Source of the DNA: Acidobacteriota bacterium
GTDB lineage: Bacteria; Acidobacteriota; Vicinamibacteria; Vicinamibacterales; 2-12-FULL-66-21
Direction of reading: 5' to 3'
Length of the DNA: 8,259 nt
Assembly: GCA_013362195.1 (NCBI GenBank)
Contig: JABFWM010000502.1
Span: 1 to 8,259 of the forward strand
Below, piece by piece: positions 1 to 7,087 of the stretch. The position numbers were made by a program, and so were the translations under genes. How positions within the stretch are numbered: the stretch's first letter is position 1; each line of letters opens with the position of its first letter. A model generated the notes under the pieces. That model was given only the letters and a program-made list of their open reading frames with translations. It was not told where the DNA came from and did no database searches.

Positions 1-1788
1 GGCGCGCGCGGCTTCATGGACGGGCGCGGCTCCGCGGCGCGCTTCGACACGCCGTCCGCGATCGCCATCGACGCACACGGCGTGCTCTACGTCGCGGACA
101 CCGGCAACAACGCCATCCGCCGCGTCACGGTCAGCGGCGACGTCTCGACCGTCGCCGGAAACGGCGTACCGGGGCTGCGCGACGGGGACGCGCGCGACGC
201 GCGGTTCAACGCGCCGGTTGGCGTGGCCGTCGATCGTCACGGCCGTGTCATCGTTGCCGACACCTACAACGATCGCATCCGCGCGATCGACGGCAACGGA
301 ACGGTGCACACGGTCGCGGGCAGCGGTCCGGGGTTCGCCGACGGCGCTGCCGCCATCGCGCTGTTCCACACGCCGTGCGGCGTCGCTGTCGACGACGACG
401 GGAACATCGTTGTCGCGGATACTGGCAGCGGCGTCCTCAGAACGATCGACCGTGCAGGCGTTGTCTCTACCGTGTCAATGCCGGACGCGATTGCCCCCAT
501 CAGCATCGCCCTGGGAAAGGACGGCCGGCGCTACGTGACCGACGAGCACGGACGCGTGCTCGAGTCATCGGCGACGGGTGATTGGCGGACCCTCGCCGGC
601 GCCGCACCCGGGTACCGCAATGGCGATGACGCGGACGCGTTGTTCCGCGCGCCGGCCGGCGTGGCCATCGCCGGTCCAGGCCGACTGATCGTCGCCGACG
701 CGGGAAACGCGCTGATCCGGTTGATCGCGGCGCGCGGTCGCCTGGACCCGCGCCGGCCTCCATCGCCGCGGATCGCGCCGGCGTTCGACGCTGAACGATT
801 TGCGCTGACGCCGCTGCTGTGGCCGATCGCCCCGATGGATGGTCCGTTCGAGGTCGCCGGCACCAGCGGCGAAGCCCGCGGCGTGGAAGGCGCGGAACGA
901 TTTCACGCGGGCATCGACGTCCGCGCCGATCAGGGCACGCCGGTCTCGGCGATTCGTAGCGGGATCGTGGCGCGGCTGAACGCCGTCAACGGCTTCAACA
1001 CGTTGACCGAATCGGTCCGCATCGGACCGATCGCCTACGTCCACATCCGTGTCGGACGGTCGCGCAGCGGGGCGCCATTTGCAGACGCCCGCTTCGCACC
1101 CGTTTACGACGCGCAGGGCACGCTCGTGAGCATGCGGGTCAAGCGCGGCGCGCGTTTCGAGACCGGTGACCCGATCGGTACCGTGAACGCGTTCAATCAC
1201 GTCCACGTCAACGTCGGCTGGCCCGGTGAAGAGCTCAACCCGCTGGCGTTCCGCCTGGTGGGATTCGAAGACCACGTACCGCCGACGATCGCCGGCATCC
1301 GTCTGTTCGACGACGAGGGCGCCGCGCTGGTGGCACGCGTGCGCGGCAGAGTGATCGTCCCCGCCGGCCGCGTACACATCGTCGTTGACGCGTGGGACAC
1401 TGCGGATCTCAACAAGCGCGGCCGCCGCCTCGGCGTCTACGAACTCGGCTATCAGGTGCTGATGCGCGATGGCACGCCCGTGCCCGGCTTCGAAGCGCCC
1501 CGGCGCACGCTGCGGTTCGATCGACTGAGCGCCGATCCGGCGACGGTGCGGACGGTGTATGCGGCGGGCAGCGGCATTCCGTTCTACGGGCAGCGCCGCA
1601 CGCGCTTCCTCTACATCGTGACGAATTCGTTCAGCAACGGGGTCGCGTCACCCGGCGCCTGGGACGCCACCTCGATCGCGCCCGGCGACTACATCGTGCG
1701 GATTCTCGCGGCCGACATCACCGGCAACATTGCGGTTGCGAAGCGGGACGTGCCCGTGACCATCACGCCGCTCACCGCGTCGCATTAG
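1..1788 (+). CDS. NHL-repeat beta-propeller fused to M23 (LytM-type) metallopeptidase, 5' partial
   Basis: The reading frame is open to the left edge and the first codons lie inside an NHL repeat, so the true start is outside the window. Numbering from the ATG at 16 gives 590 residues. Residues 1 to about 245 hold about five NHL-type repeats of 53-54 residues, each with an RF/LF..P start, a G[VI]A[VI]D strand and a V[AV]D[TA] strand. The fourth repeat is degenerate. NHL repeats build extracellular beta-propellers that bind proteins or sugars. Residues about 290-415 are an M23 domain with the whole active site visible: HAGID (H297, D301), YVH (H343) and HVH (H395, H397), matching the family's HxxxD, Y-x-H and HxH motifs. 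M23 enzymes cut peptidoglycan cross-bridges or similar peptides. Residues about 420-590 form a beta-rich, Ig-like C-terminal region with no motif I can name. Export is expected from the domains, but the signal peptide would lie outside the window. The gene ends in TAG. Domain calls are strong; the substrate is unknown. Confidence 0.9.
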   Translation, partial: GARGFMDGRGSAARFDTPSAIAIDAHGVLYVADTGNNAIRRVTVSGDVSTVAGNGVPGLRDGDARDARFNAPVGVAVDRHGRVIVADTYNDRIRAIDGNGTVHTVAGSGPGFADGAAAIALFHTPCGVAVDDDGNIVVADTGSGVLRTIDRAGVVSTVSMPDAIAPISIALGKDGRRYVTDEHGRVLESSATGDWRTLAGAAPGYRNGDDADALFRAPAGVAIAGPGRLIVADAGNALIRLIAARGRLDPRRPPSPRIAPAFDAERFALTPLLWPIAPMDGPFEVAGTSGEARGVEGAERFHAGIDVRADQGTPVSAIRSGIVARLNAVNGFNTLTESVRIGPIAYVHIRVGRSRSGAPFADARFAPVYDAQGTLVSMRVKRGARFETGDPIGTVNAFNHVHVNVGWPGEELNPLAFRLVGFEDHVPPTIAGIRLFDDEGAALVARVRGRVIVPAGRVHIVVDAWDTADLNKRGRRLGVYELGYQVLMRDGTPVPGFEAPRRTLRFDRLSADPATVRTVYAAGSGIPFYGQRRTRFLYIVTNSFSNGVASPGAWDATSIAPGDYIVRILAADITGNIAVAKRDVPVTITPLTASH

Positions 1789-1799
1789 CGGCTCTGCCT

Positions 1800-1959
1800 A
1801 GTGGACTGTCCACGCTGATCAAAGACCGCCTCGCGGGCGGGGCATCCCGGCTGGCGGCGTTGCTCCTCCCTCAAATAGTCCCGGTATTCTCGGTCGGCGC
1901 CTTGCCATCCGGGTGCCGCGCTCCGCGATCTGGTCCCCGGTCAACGTGGACAGTCCACT
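1800..1959. repeat. Imperfect long inverted repeat with palindromic ends, possible MITE-like element
   Basis: The outer 15 bases are perfect inverted copies: AGTGGACTGTCCACG at 1800-1814 and its reverse complement at 1945-1959. Each copy contains a perfect odd-centre palindrome, GTGGAC-T/A-GTCCAC (1801-1813 and 1946-1958). Complementarity continues inward in weaker form. By hand, about 40 of 56 positions match between 1800-1855 and the reverse complement of 1904-1959, leaving a central loop of about 48 bases. No ORF with coding character lies inside and no clear target-site duplication flanks it. It fills most of the 242-bp gap (1789-2030) between two convergent genes. It could be a MITE or decayed insertion sequence, a REP-type element or a two-way transcription barrier. 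The inverted symmetry is directly visible; the nature of the element is inferred. Confidence 0.6.
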
Positions 1960-2019
1960 GGTCCATGTCGTTGCCGGCGCGCGTCGGGGACAACGTGCCT
2001 CCGCCGTCGTGCGCGCGCA

Positions 2020-2041
2020 TCGATCGCGCGTCAGCGATCGA
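2020..2041 (-). terminator. Hairpin spanning the DUF3014 stop codon
   Basis: TCGATCGC (2020-2027) and GCGATCGA (2034-2041) are perfect inverted copies with a 6-base loop. The loop contains the TGA stop of the minus-strand DUF3014 gene (2031-2033). No T-tract follows on the minus strand, so a canonical intrinsic terminator is not shown. It may instead stabilise the 3' end of the mRNA, or be a chance palindrome in GC-rich DNA. Confidence 0.3.
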
Positions 2042-2879
2042 CGGAACCGGGCAGTTCGATGCCGAGATAGGGTGCGATCTCGCGCAGCTTCTGCTGGACG
2101 ATCCGCACGTTGCGTGGTCCCATGCGCAGCAGTTGCCGCTGTGCAGGCGACAGCGCTTCGAGCGCGGGGTCGGCAAACTCGTAGCTGACGCTCGTGTGCG
2201 TCAGCTGAACGCGTCTGTCGATGACTGGCGTTCGAAGCAATTCACCCAGGGCGCTGCGAAGCGTCGCGTCGAAGTCGCCCTCGGGATCGCCCAGCTCGTG
2301 ATACGCCTCGGTGATGCGGGGCTTCAAGGTCGCGTACAGCCGGGCGGCGCCGCGTGCGTCGATCGCCGCGAACGCGTCGGCATACCCGTCGTAGCGCCGG
2401 TAGCTCGCCGGATCGATGAAGATGGTGTCGCCCTCGGAGATCACGCTGAACGCGCCCGCCGGCCGGACCGCTTTCAGATGCGACGCGGGCGATCGATGCT
2501 CGGCGATGGTCTGGATCACGAGGGCGAAGTTGCGGATCAACTGATTGGTGGCCAGCCAGGCCGTGACCGTGGGATGTCGGGACAGCTCCGAGACGAGCCG
2601 GCGCACGAGCGCGTCGGTTTCGGCGAGCGGCGGGAGATCGATGTTCTCCCCAGGCTCGGCGGCCCTTGGCTCTCGTGGTACCGTCACGCGCTCGGACTTC
2701 ACGGCCACGGACGGCCGTGCGGACGAGCGCCGCAGCCACGTCAAGTAGCCGGCCAGCCCCGCAAGCACCAGCACGATGAGCGCGGCCGCGATCGCGCGGC
2801 GGCGCCGCCGCGGCGGCGGTTCGATGGCGCGATGGGGCGCATGAGACCGGTCGAGCGGCACGTCCGCGAGATCCGGCAT
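2031..2879 (-). CDS. DUF3014 domain-containing, membrane-anchored protein
   Basis: The 282-residue product has a short N-terminal tail, a basic cluster RRRRR at residues 24-28, one hydrophobic segment at about 29-49 (AIAAALIVLVLAGLAGYL core), then a soluble domain. Positive charges before the segment suggest the N-terminus is in the cytoplasm and the rest outside it. Residues about 78-278 match the DUF3014 family as I know it: the LPPL-E-DALVRRLV opening, the HP-V-AWLATNQLIRNF stretch, the SYRRYDGYADAF core and a C-terminal LLRMGP-NVR--Q-KLREIA block ending in LGIELP. The function of this family is not established. The start is supported by AGGA at 2887-2890 (read on the minus strand), 7 bases before the ATG. 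The gene is divergent from the AmpG-like gene across a 137-bp spacer and convergent with the NHL-M23 gene. Family assignment rests on recalled sequence pattern. Confidence 0.85.
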   Translation of the reverse strand: MPDLADVPLDRSHAPHRAIEPPPRRRRRAIAAALIVLVLAGLAGYLTWLRRSSARPSVAVKSERVTVPREPRAAEPGENIDLPPLAETDALVRRLVSELSRHPTVTAWLATNQLIRNFALVIQTIAEHRSPASHLKAVRPAGAFSVISEGDTIFIDPASYRRYDGYADAFAAIDARGAARLYATLKPRITEAYHELGDPEGDFDATLRSALGELLRTPVIDRRVQLTHTSVSYEFADPALEALSPAQRQLLRMGPRNVRIVQQKLREIAPYLGIELPGSVDR

Positions 2880-2976
2880 GGGCCGATCCTACTACCGTTC
2901 CCGACTCATCTGACGTGTCGCCTTCCGCGATCTCGGGCATCAGGGTCACGGGACAGGTCCGAGCGCGAGCAGCGCC

Positions 2977-2989
2977 CCGCACCGTGCGG
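2977..2989. promoter_or_regulatory. 13-bp palindrome in the divergent spacer, candidate operator
   Basis: CCGCAC-C-GTGCGG is a perfect odd-centre palindrome, 27 bases before the AmpG-like start codon. It lies in the 2880-3016 spacer that must hold promoters for both divergent genes. A regulator site is possible. As RNA it could form only a short hairpin. A TATTGT at 2991-2996 looks like a -10 box, but transcription from it would begin at or inside the ribosome binding site, so I do not call it a promoter. Confidence 0.25.
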
Positions 2990-3002
2990 ATATTGTAGGA
3001 GC

Positions 3003-3008
3003 GGAGGA
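3003..3008 (+). promoter_or_regulatory. Strong ribosome binding site of the AmpG-like gene
   Basis: GGAGGA lies 8 bases before the ATG at 3017. This spacing fixes the start of the permease gene and is the clearest Shine-Dalgarno site for an in-frame start in the window. Confidence 0.75.
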
Positions 3009-3016
3009 CGCAGCGG

Positions 3017-4720
3017 ATGAGCAGCGGGACAGAGGCACGACCGGACCAGCGGACCATGCGGTCGGCGCTTGGCGTGTACGGCGAGCGCGCCGCGCTCGTC
3101 ATGGTGGCGCTCGGCTTTTCGGCGGGGCTGCCCTACTTCCTCATCTTCGACACGCTGTCGGCGTGGCTGCGCGCGTCGGGCCTCTCGCTGGAAGTGATTG
3201 GCTTCTTCAGCCTCGTGACGCTGGTGTCGTCCTTCAAGTTCCTCTGGGCGCCGTTCATCGATCGCGGGCAGGTGCCGATCCTGACGCGATGGCTCGGCCA
3301 CCGCCGCTCCTGGATGCTGGTGTGCCAGGGCATGATCATGCTCGGGCTGTGGCTGCTTGCCGCGTCGAATCCGTCGCGCAGCCTCGGCACGATTGCCGTG
3401 TTCGCGGTGCTCGTCGGCTTTTCGTCCGCGACGCAGGACATCGCCATTGACGCGTGGCGCATCGAGGCCGCCGAAACATCGAAGCAGGGCGCGATGGCGG
3501 CCGCCTACCAGTGGGGCTACCGCGTCGCGATCATCGTCGCAGGGGCGGTGCCGCTGCTGCTGGCGCAGAAGTACGGATGGAACTTCGCCTACGCGTTGAT
3601 GGCGGCGCTCATGACCATCGGCGTGCTCGCCGTGCTCGCCGCGCCGCGCGAACAGCGGCACGCGATCCGTCCCATTCACACGGAAGGCATTCCGCCGGCT
3701 CCGCTTCGCGACGTCGTGGAATGGCTCGTCCGGCTGGCCGTCGTCGCGGGCGGCGCGCTCGTCCTCGGATCCGGTCTCGCGGGCAATGCCGGCGTCATGG
3801 GGTCGGTGCTCGGCGCGCTGGGGGCGGCGAATGCGCGCAGCGCCGTTCTCGCGGCCTGGTCGTCCAGCGCGCGCGTCTGGGTCCAGGTCGGCGCCGTCGT
3901 CGCCGGCTTCGCGGTGATCATTCTCGCCGCGCTGCCGCTGCCGCACGTGCGCACCCGTCCCGGCGTCTACCTGTCGTCGGCGCTCGTCGATCCGCTGCGC
4001 GATTTCTTCGCGCGGTATCGCTCGAGCGGAACGCTGATCCTCGCGTTGATCTGCCTCTATCGGCTTCCCGACTTCGTGCTGAACATCATGAACCCGTTCT
4101 ACCTCGATCTCGGCTACAGCCTCGTCGAGATCGCGGAGGTCCGCAAGATCTTCGGCATCGCCATGACGATGCTGGGCGTGTTTCTGGGCGGCGTGGCGGT
4201 GGCGCGGTTCGGGCTGCTGCGCGCGATGGTCATCGGGGCGCTCGCCGGCCCGGTCAGCAATCTGCTGTTCATCTGGCTTGCGCTGCAGGGACACAATCTG
4301 TTCGCGCTCTTCGCCGCCATCGGGCTCGACAACGTCGCCGGCGGCTTCGCGGGCACGTGCCTCATCGCCTACATGTCGAGTCTGACGTCGGTCGGGTTCA
4401 CCGCCACGCAGTACGCCCTGTTCTCCTCGCTGTATTCGATTCCGGGACGGCTCGTCGCCTCGCAGTCCGGCCGCATCGTCGAGAGCGCGGCGAGGCTCGC
4501 GGACAGTGGAAGCCTGCTGTCAGGCGTGCGCGACTTCGTGGCGAGGGATGCGCCGGGCAACTTCGCGGCCGCCGTCCAGCGATCCGGCGTCAGCCCCGCC
4601 GCGCTCGGCACGGGGTATATCGTGTTCTTTGCGTATTCCGCGCTCATCGGCGTCTTCGCGCTGACGCTGTCGATCATCGTCCAGCGACGTGAGGAGCGCG
4701 CGCGCGAGTCGACCGCCTGA
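3017..4720 (+). CDS. AmpG/PAT-like MFS permease
   Basis: The 567-residue product is an integral membrane protein of the AmpG-like branch of the major facilitator superfamily. In enterobacteria AmpG imports GlcNAc-anhydromuropeptides for cell-wall recycling. Family features visible are GFSAGLPYFL at residues 33-42, IGFFSLV, FKFLWAPFIDR at 73-83, and SATQDIAIDAWR ending at 148, a hallmark stretch. In the second half YRLPDFVLN, a KIFGI segment and the DN-AGG-AGTCLIAYMSSLTS stretch also match. Between the halves, residues about 212-330, is a long segment with two extra hydrophobic helices, as in 14-helix AmpG. Residues about 490-530 form a polar loop before the last helix. The protein is about 75 residues longer than E. 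coli AmpG. The start is set by GGAGGA at 3003-3008. The sugar-porter gene follows after 49 bases on the same strand, so co-transcription is likely. The family is secure; the muropeptide substrate is inferred and could differ. Confidence 0.88.
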   Translation: MSSGTEARPDQRTMRSALGVYGERAALVMVALGFSAGLPYFLIFDTLSAWLRASGLSLEVIGFFSLVTLVSSFKFLWAPFIDRGQVPILTRWLGHRRSWMLVCQGMIMLGLWLLAASNPSRSLGTIAVFAVLVGFSSATQDIAIDAWRIEAAETSKQGAMAAAYQWGYRVAIIVAGAVPLLLAQKYGWNFAYALMAALMTIGVLAVLAAPREQRHAIRPIHTEGIPPAPLRDVVEWLVRLAVVAGGALVLGSGLAGNAGVMGSVLGALGAANARSAVLAAWSSSARVWVQVGAVVAGFAVIILAALPLPHVRTRPGVYLSSALVDPLRDFFARYRSSGTLILALICLYRLPDFVLNIMNPFYLDLGYSLVEIAEVRKIFGIAMTMLGVFLGGVAVARFGLLRAMVIGALAGPVSNLLFIWLALQGHNLFALFAAIGLDNVAGGFAGTCLIAYMSSLTSVGFTATQYALFSSLYSIPGRLVASQSGRIVESAARLADSGSLLSGVRDFVARDAPGNFAAAVQRSGVSPAALGTGYIVFFAYSALIGVFALTLSIIVQRREERARESTA

Positions 4721-4769
4721 TCGCGGCGGCCCCGGCCCGGCATTGTTCGCGTCGAGGCGAGGTGCGTTC

Positions 4770-6137
4770 ATGACTTTCGTTCCATCCTCCACGAGCTCGA
4801 CGGCGGGCCGGTTGACGCCGCACCTCGTTCGAAGTGCGGCGGTGGCGGCGCTGGGATCGCTGCTGTTCGGATTCGACACCGCCGTCATCTCCGGGACGAC
4901 CGACGCGCTCCGCATCCACTTCGCGCTCGACAGCAACCAGCTCGGGTTGACGGTGGCCGGGGCGCTCGTCGGCACCATCTTCGGCGCGCTGTTCGCCGGC
5001 CCGCCGGCGGAACGCTACGGTCGGCGGCCGGTGCTGGTCGTGCTCGCGGTGCTCTACATCATCTCCGGCGCCGGGTGCGCGGTCGCGTGGGACTGGCCGT
5101 CGCTGCTGATCGCGCGCTTCATCGGCGGCCTCGGCATCGGCGCGGCCTCGGTGGTTGCGCCGATGTACATCGCGGAGATTTCGCCGGCGGCGCTCCGCGG
5201 CCGCCTCGTTGCGCTCAGCCAGTTCAACGTGGTGCTGGGGATCCTGCTCGCCTACTTCTCGAACGTTGTCATCGCCGCCGCGATCGGCGGGCCTGACACC
5301 TCCGCCTGGCGGTGGATGCTGGGCATCGCGGCGGTGCCCGCCGTGGGGTTCTTCCTGGCGGCGCTGCGCATCCCGGAGAGCCCCCGCTGGCTCGTGAAAC
5401 AGCACCGGCGCGGCGAAGCGGCGGCGATCCTGCGCACCCTGGGCAACGACGATCCCGACGCGCTGGTCCGTGAGATCGCGGAGTCGCTGCACGAAGCATC
5501 GGTCTCCACCTCGGAGCCCCTGCTGCAGCGCAAGTATCGCAAGCCGATCCTGTTCGCGGTGATGGTGGCGAGCTTCAATCAGCTCGCGGGCATCAACGCG
5601 CTCATCTACTACACCGCGGACATCTTCAGGATGGCGGGAGCGGAGCGCACGAGCGCGCTGCTGCAGTCGGTCATCATCGGCTTCACGAACCTCGTGTTCA
5701 CGATGATCGCGATGACGGTCATCGACCGCTTCGGACGGAAGCGTCTGCTCCTCGTCGGGGCGGTCGGACTGGCCGCGTGCCTCGGACTGACGGCCTGGGC
5801 GTTTCACACCGGCGGCGGCGTGCTGGTGCTCGCGAGCCTGATCGGCTACATCGCGTTCTTCGCCTTCTCGCAAGGGTCGGTGATCTGGGTCTACATCAGC
5901 GAGATCTTCCCCAACCGCGTGCGGGCGCGCGGCCAGGCGCTCGGCAGCTTCACCCACTGGTTCTGGGCGGCGGTGGTGAGCTGGACGTTCCCGGTCGTTG
6001 CCGAACGGTCGGGCACGGCGGCGTTCGCGTTCTTCGCGGTGATGATGGTGCTGCAGTTCGTGCTGGTGCTGCTGTTCCTGCCGGAGACGAAGGGGATTTC
6101 GCTCGAGCAGATCCAGCGCCGCCTCGGCATCGAGTAA
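4770..6137 (+). CDS. Sugar porter family MFS transporter (hexose/H+ symporter type)
   Basis: The 455-residue protein has the full signature set of the sugar porter family (relatives: GalP, XylE, bacterial GlcP, animal GLUTs): FGFD-AVISG at residues 33-42, ERYGRRP at 81-87 between helices 2 and 3, PESPRW at 202-207, NQLAGIN at 270-276, DRFGRK at 319-324, SEIFPNRVR at 377-385 and PETKG at 438-442. About twelve membrane helices are expected, split by the PESPRW-containing cytoplasmic loop. The family mostly takes up hexoses or pentoses with protons. I chose the ATG at 4770 because GAGG at 4759-4762 sits 7 bases before it and the protein then begins at the usual distance from the first helix. An in-frame ATG at 4689 would overlap the upstream gene and add 27 polar residues. 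A ROK fructokinase gene starts 26 bases after the TAA stop, which points to fructose or another hexose as substrate; that is inference. Confidence 0.93.
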   Translation: MTFVPSSTSSTAGRLTPHLVRSAAVAALGSLLFGFDTAVISGTTDALRIHFALDSNQLGLTVAGALVGTIFGALFAGPPAERYGRRPVLVVLAVLYIISGAGCAVAWDWPSLLIARFIGGLGIGAASVVAPMYIAEISPAALRGRLVALSQFNVVLGILLAYFSNVVIAAAIGGPDTSAWRWMLGIAAVPAVGFFLAALRIPESPRWLVKQHRRGEAAAILRTLGNDDPDALVREIAESLHEASVSTSEPLLQRKYRKPILFAVMVASFNQLAGINALIYYTADIFRMAGAERTSALLQSVIIGFTNLVFTMIAMTVIDRFGRKRLLLVGAVGLAACLGLTAWAFHTGGGVLVLASLIGYIAFFAFSQGSVIWVYISEIFPNRVRARGQALGSFTHWFWAAVVSWTFPVVAERSGTAAFAFFAVMMVLQFVLVLLFLPETKGISLEQIQRRLGIE

Positions 6138-6142
6138 GGAGG
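6136..6142 (+). promoter_or_regulatory. Shine-Dalgarno AAGGAGG embedded in the sugar-porter stop codon
   Basis: AAGGAGG shares its first two bases with the TAA stop (6135-6137) of the transporter. It is only 4 bases before an ATG at 6147 but 21 bases before the GTG at 6164 that starts the fructokinase frame. It therefore fits the tiny upstream ORF better than the kinase itself. A second weak site, GAAGG at 6149-6153, is 10 bases before that GTG. Confidence 0.5.
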
Positions 6143-6146
6143 CGCG

Positions 6147-6167
6147 ATGAAGGTCGGACAGTCGTGA
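6147..6167 (+). CDS. Possible six-codon leader ORF (MKVGQS) coupled to the fructokinase
   Basis: ATG AAG GTC GGA CAG TCG TGA follows a perfect AAGGAGG, though at a short spacing of 4 bases. Its stop overlaps the fructokinase start as GTGA (6164-6167), the classic arrangement for translational coupling. It could be a coupling leader. It could equally be the original N-terminus of the kinase knocked out of frame by one base (17 bases separate the two starts), or chance. Nothing in the peptide suggests attenuation. Confidence 0.25.
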   Translation: MKVGQS

Positions 6168-7087
6168 CGGCGCTCTACGGCGCCATCGAAGCGGGCGGCA
6201 CGAAGTTCGTGTGCATGGTCGGCGCCGGCCCCGAGGACGTGCGGGCCGAAACGCGCTTTCCCACGACGTCGCCGGAGCGCACGCTGCGGCAGGCAATCGA
6301 GTTCCTGCGCGCGGAGCAGGATCGGCAGGGACCGCTGGCCGCCGTCGGCATCGCGTCGTTCGGGCCCGTCGACCTTCGGCCGGATTCGCCGACGTACGGC
6401 TACATCACGTCCACGCCGAAGGCGGGCTGGTCCAACGTGTCCATGGCGGGAGCCGCGGCCGCCGCGCTTGGCGTCCCCGTGGGGTTCGACACCGACGTCA
6501 ACGCCGCCGCGCTGGCGGAGCAGCGCTGGGGCGCCGGACGCGGCCTCCACTCCTTTGTTTACATGACCATCGGGACGGGCATCGGTGGAGGCGGGCTGCT
6601 CGATGGGCGCGTGTTGCACGGCCTCGTGCACCCGGAAATGGGGCACATGCGCCTGCCGCACGATGTCGCCGCGGATCCCTTTGCCGGGATCTGTCCCTTT
6701 CACGGGGATTGCCTCGAAGGGCTCGCGAGCGGACCGGCCATGAACGCGCGCTGGCGCCAGCCCGCGGAAGACCTGCCTGACGACCATCCGGCGTGGCCGC
6801 TCGAGGCTGGCTACCTGGCGCTCGCCGTCTCCAACCTCGTATGCACGCTGTCGCCGCAGCGGATCGTGATCGGCGGCGGCGTGATGTCGAAGGCCTTCCT
6901 GTTCCCGATGATCCGGCAGAAGGTGGCGGATCTGCTGAACAACTACGTTCGCGCGCCGGAGATCGTCGATGACATCGACGACTTCATCGTGGCGCCGGGG
7001 CTTGGCGAGCGTGCCGGCGCGTTCGGCGGGTTCGCGCTCGCGGCCGACGCGCTGCAGGCCAGCCCGCCAGAGCGAGACGCGGTGTAG
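6164..7087 (+). CDS. ROK family fructokinase, zinc-dependent type
   Basis: The 307-residue product should phosphorylate fructose to fructose 6-phosphate with ATP (EC 2.7.1.4) in the cytoplasm. The N-terminal phosphate-binding loop is GAIEAGGTK (residues 6-14). FGPVDL and the TPKAGW segment follow, both typical of bacterial fructokinases. The catalytic Asp is D111 in DTDVNAA. TIGTGIGGG is the second phosphate motif. HPEMGH (156-161) is the ROK signature, and H161, C177, H180 and C183 match in identity and spacing the zinc site of Bacillus subtilis YdhR fructokinase. CLEGLASGPA follows. IVIGGGVMSK near the end is the adenosine-side motif. Length is normal. GTG at 6164 is the only sensible start near the homologous N-terminus; no ATG in this frame lies nearby. 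The gene follows the sugar porter closely and probably shares its transcript. Other ROK enzymes act on glucose, GlcNAc or ManNAc, so mannose or glucose side activity is possible. Confidence 0.92.
   Translation: MTALYGAIEAGGTKFVCMVGAGPEDVRAETRFPTTSPERTLRQAIEFLRAEQDRQGPLAAVGIASFGPVDLRPDSPTYGYITSTPKAGWSNVSMAGAAAAALGVPVGFDTDVNAAALAEQRWGAGRGLHSFVYMTIGTGIGGGGLLDGRVLHGLVHPEMGHMRLPHDVAADPFAGICPFHGDCLEGLASGPAMNARWRQPAEDLPDDHPAWPLEAGYLALAVSNLVCTLSPQRIVIGGGVMSKAFLFPMIRQKVADLLNNYVRAPEIVDDIDDFIVAPGLGERAGAFGGFALAADALQASPPERDAV

Noticed and set aside
1801..1813. GTGGACTGTCCAC as an intrinsic terminator of the NHL-M23 gene
   Set aside because: A one-base loop cannot form a proper RNA hairpin and there is no T-tract. 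The inverted second copy at 1946-1958 is better explained as paired ends of one element.
1871..2176. Small minus-strand ORF (101 codons) covering the convergent gap and the 3' end of the DUF3014 gene
   Set aside because: No ribosome binding site or recognisable domain, and it overlaps the DUF3014 gene in another frame.
1392..3020. Long plus-strand open frame (542 codons) covering the end of the NHL-M23 gene, the inverted repeat and the antisense of the DUF3014 gene
   Set aside because: Its product is Arg/Ala-rich with no domain, and it overlaps two better-supported genes. It is a GC-rich shadow frame.
2906..4294. Minus-strand open frame (462 codons) antisense to the AmpG-like gene
   Set aside because: The product is dominated by Arg, His, Glu and Asp, typical of the antisense of a GC-rich membrane-protein gene; the opposite strand has clear family motifs.
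3454..4692. Plus-strand open frame (412 codons) inside the AmpG-like gene in another frame
   Set aside because: Almost entirely Arg, Ala and Gly; no hydrophobic or domain pattern, and it is contained within a well-supported gene.
4674..6296. Minus-strand open frame (540 codons) antisense to the sugar porter
   Set aside because: Same charged, low-complexity composition; it lies opposite a gene with all sugar-porter signatures.
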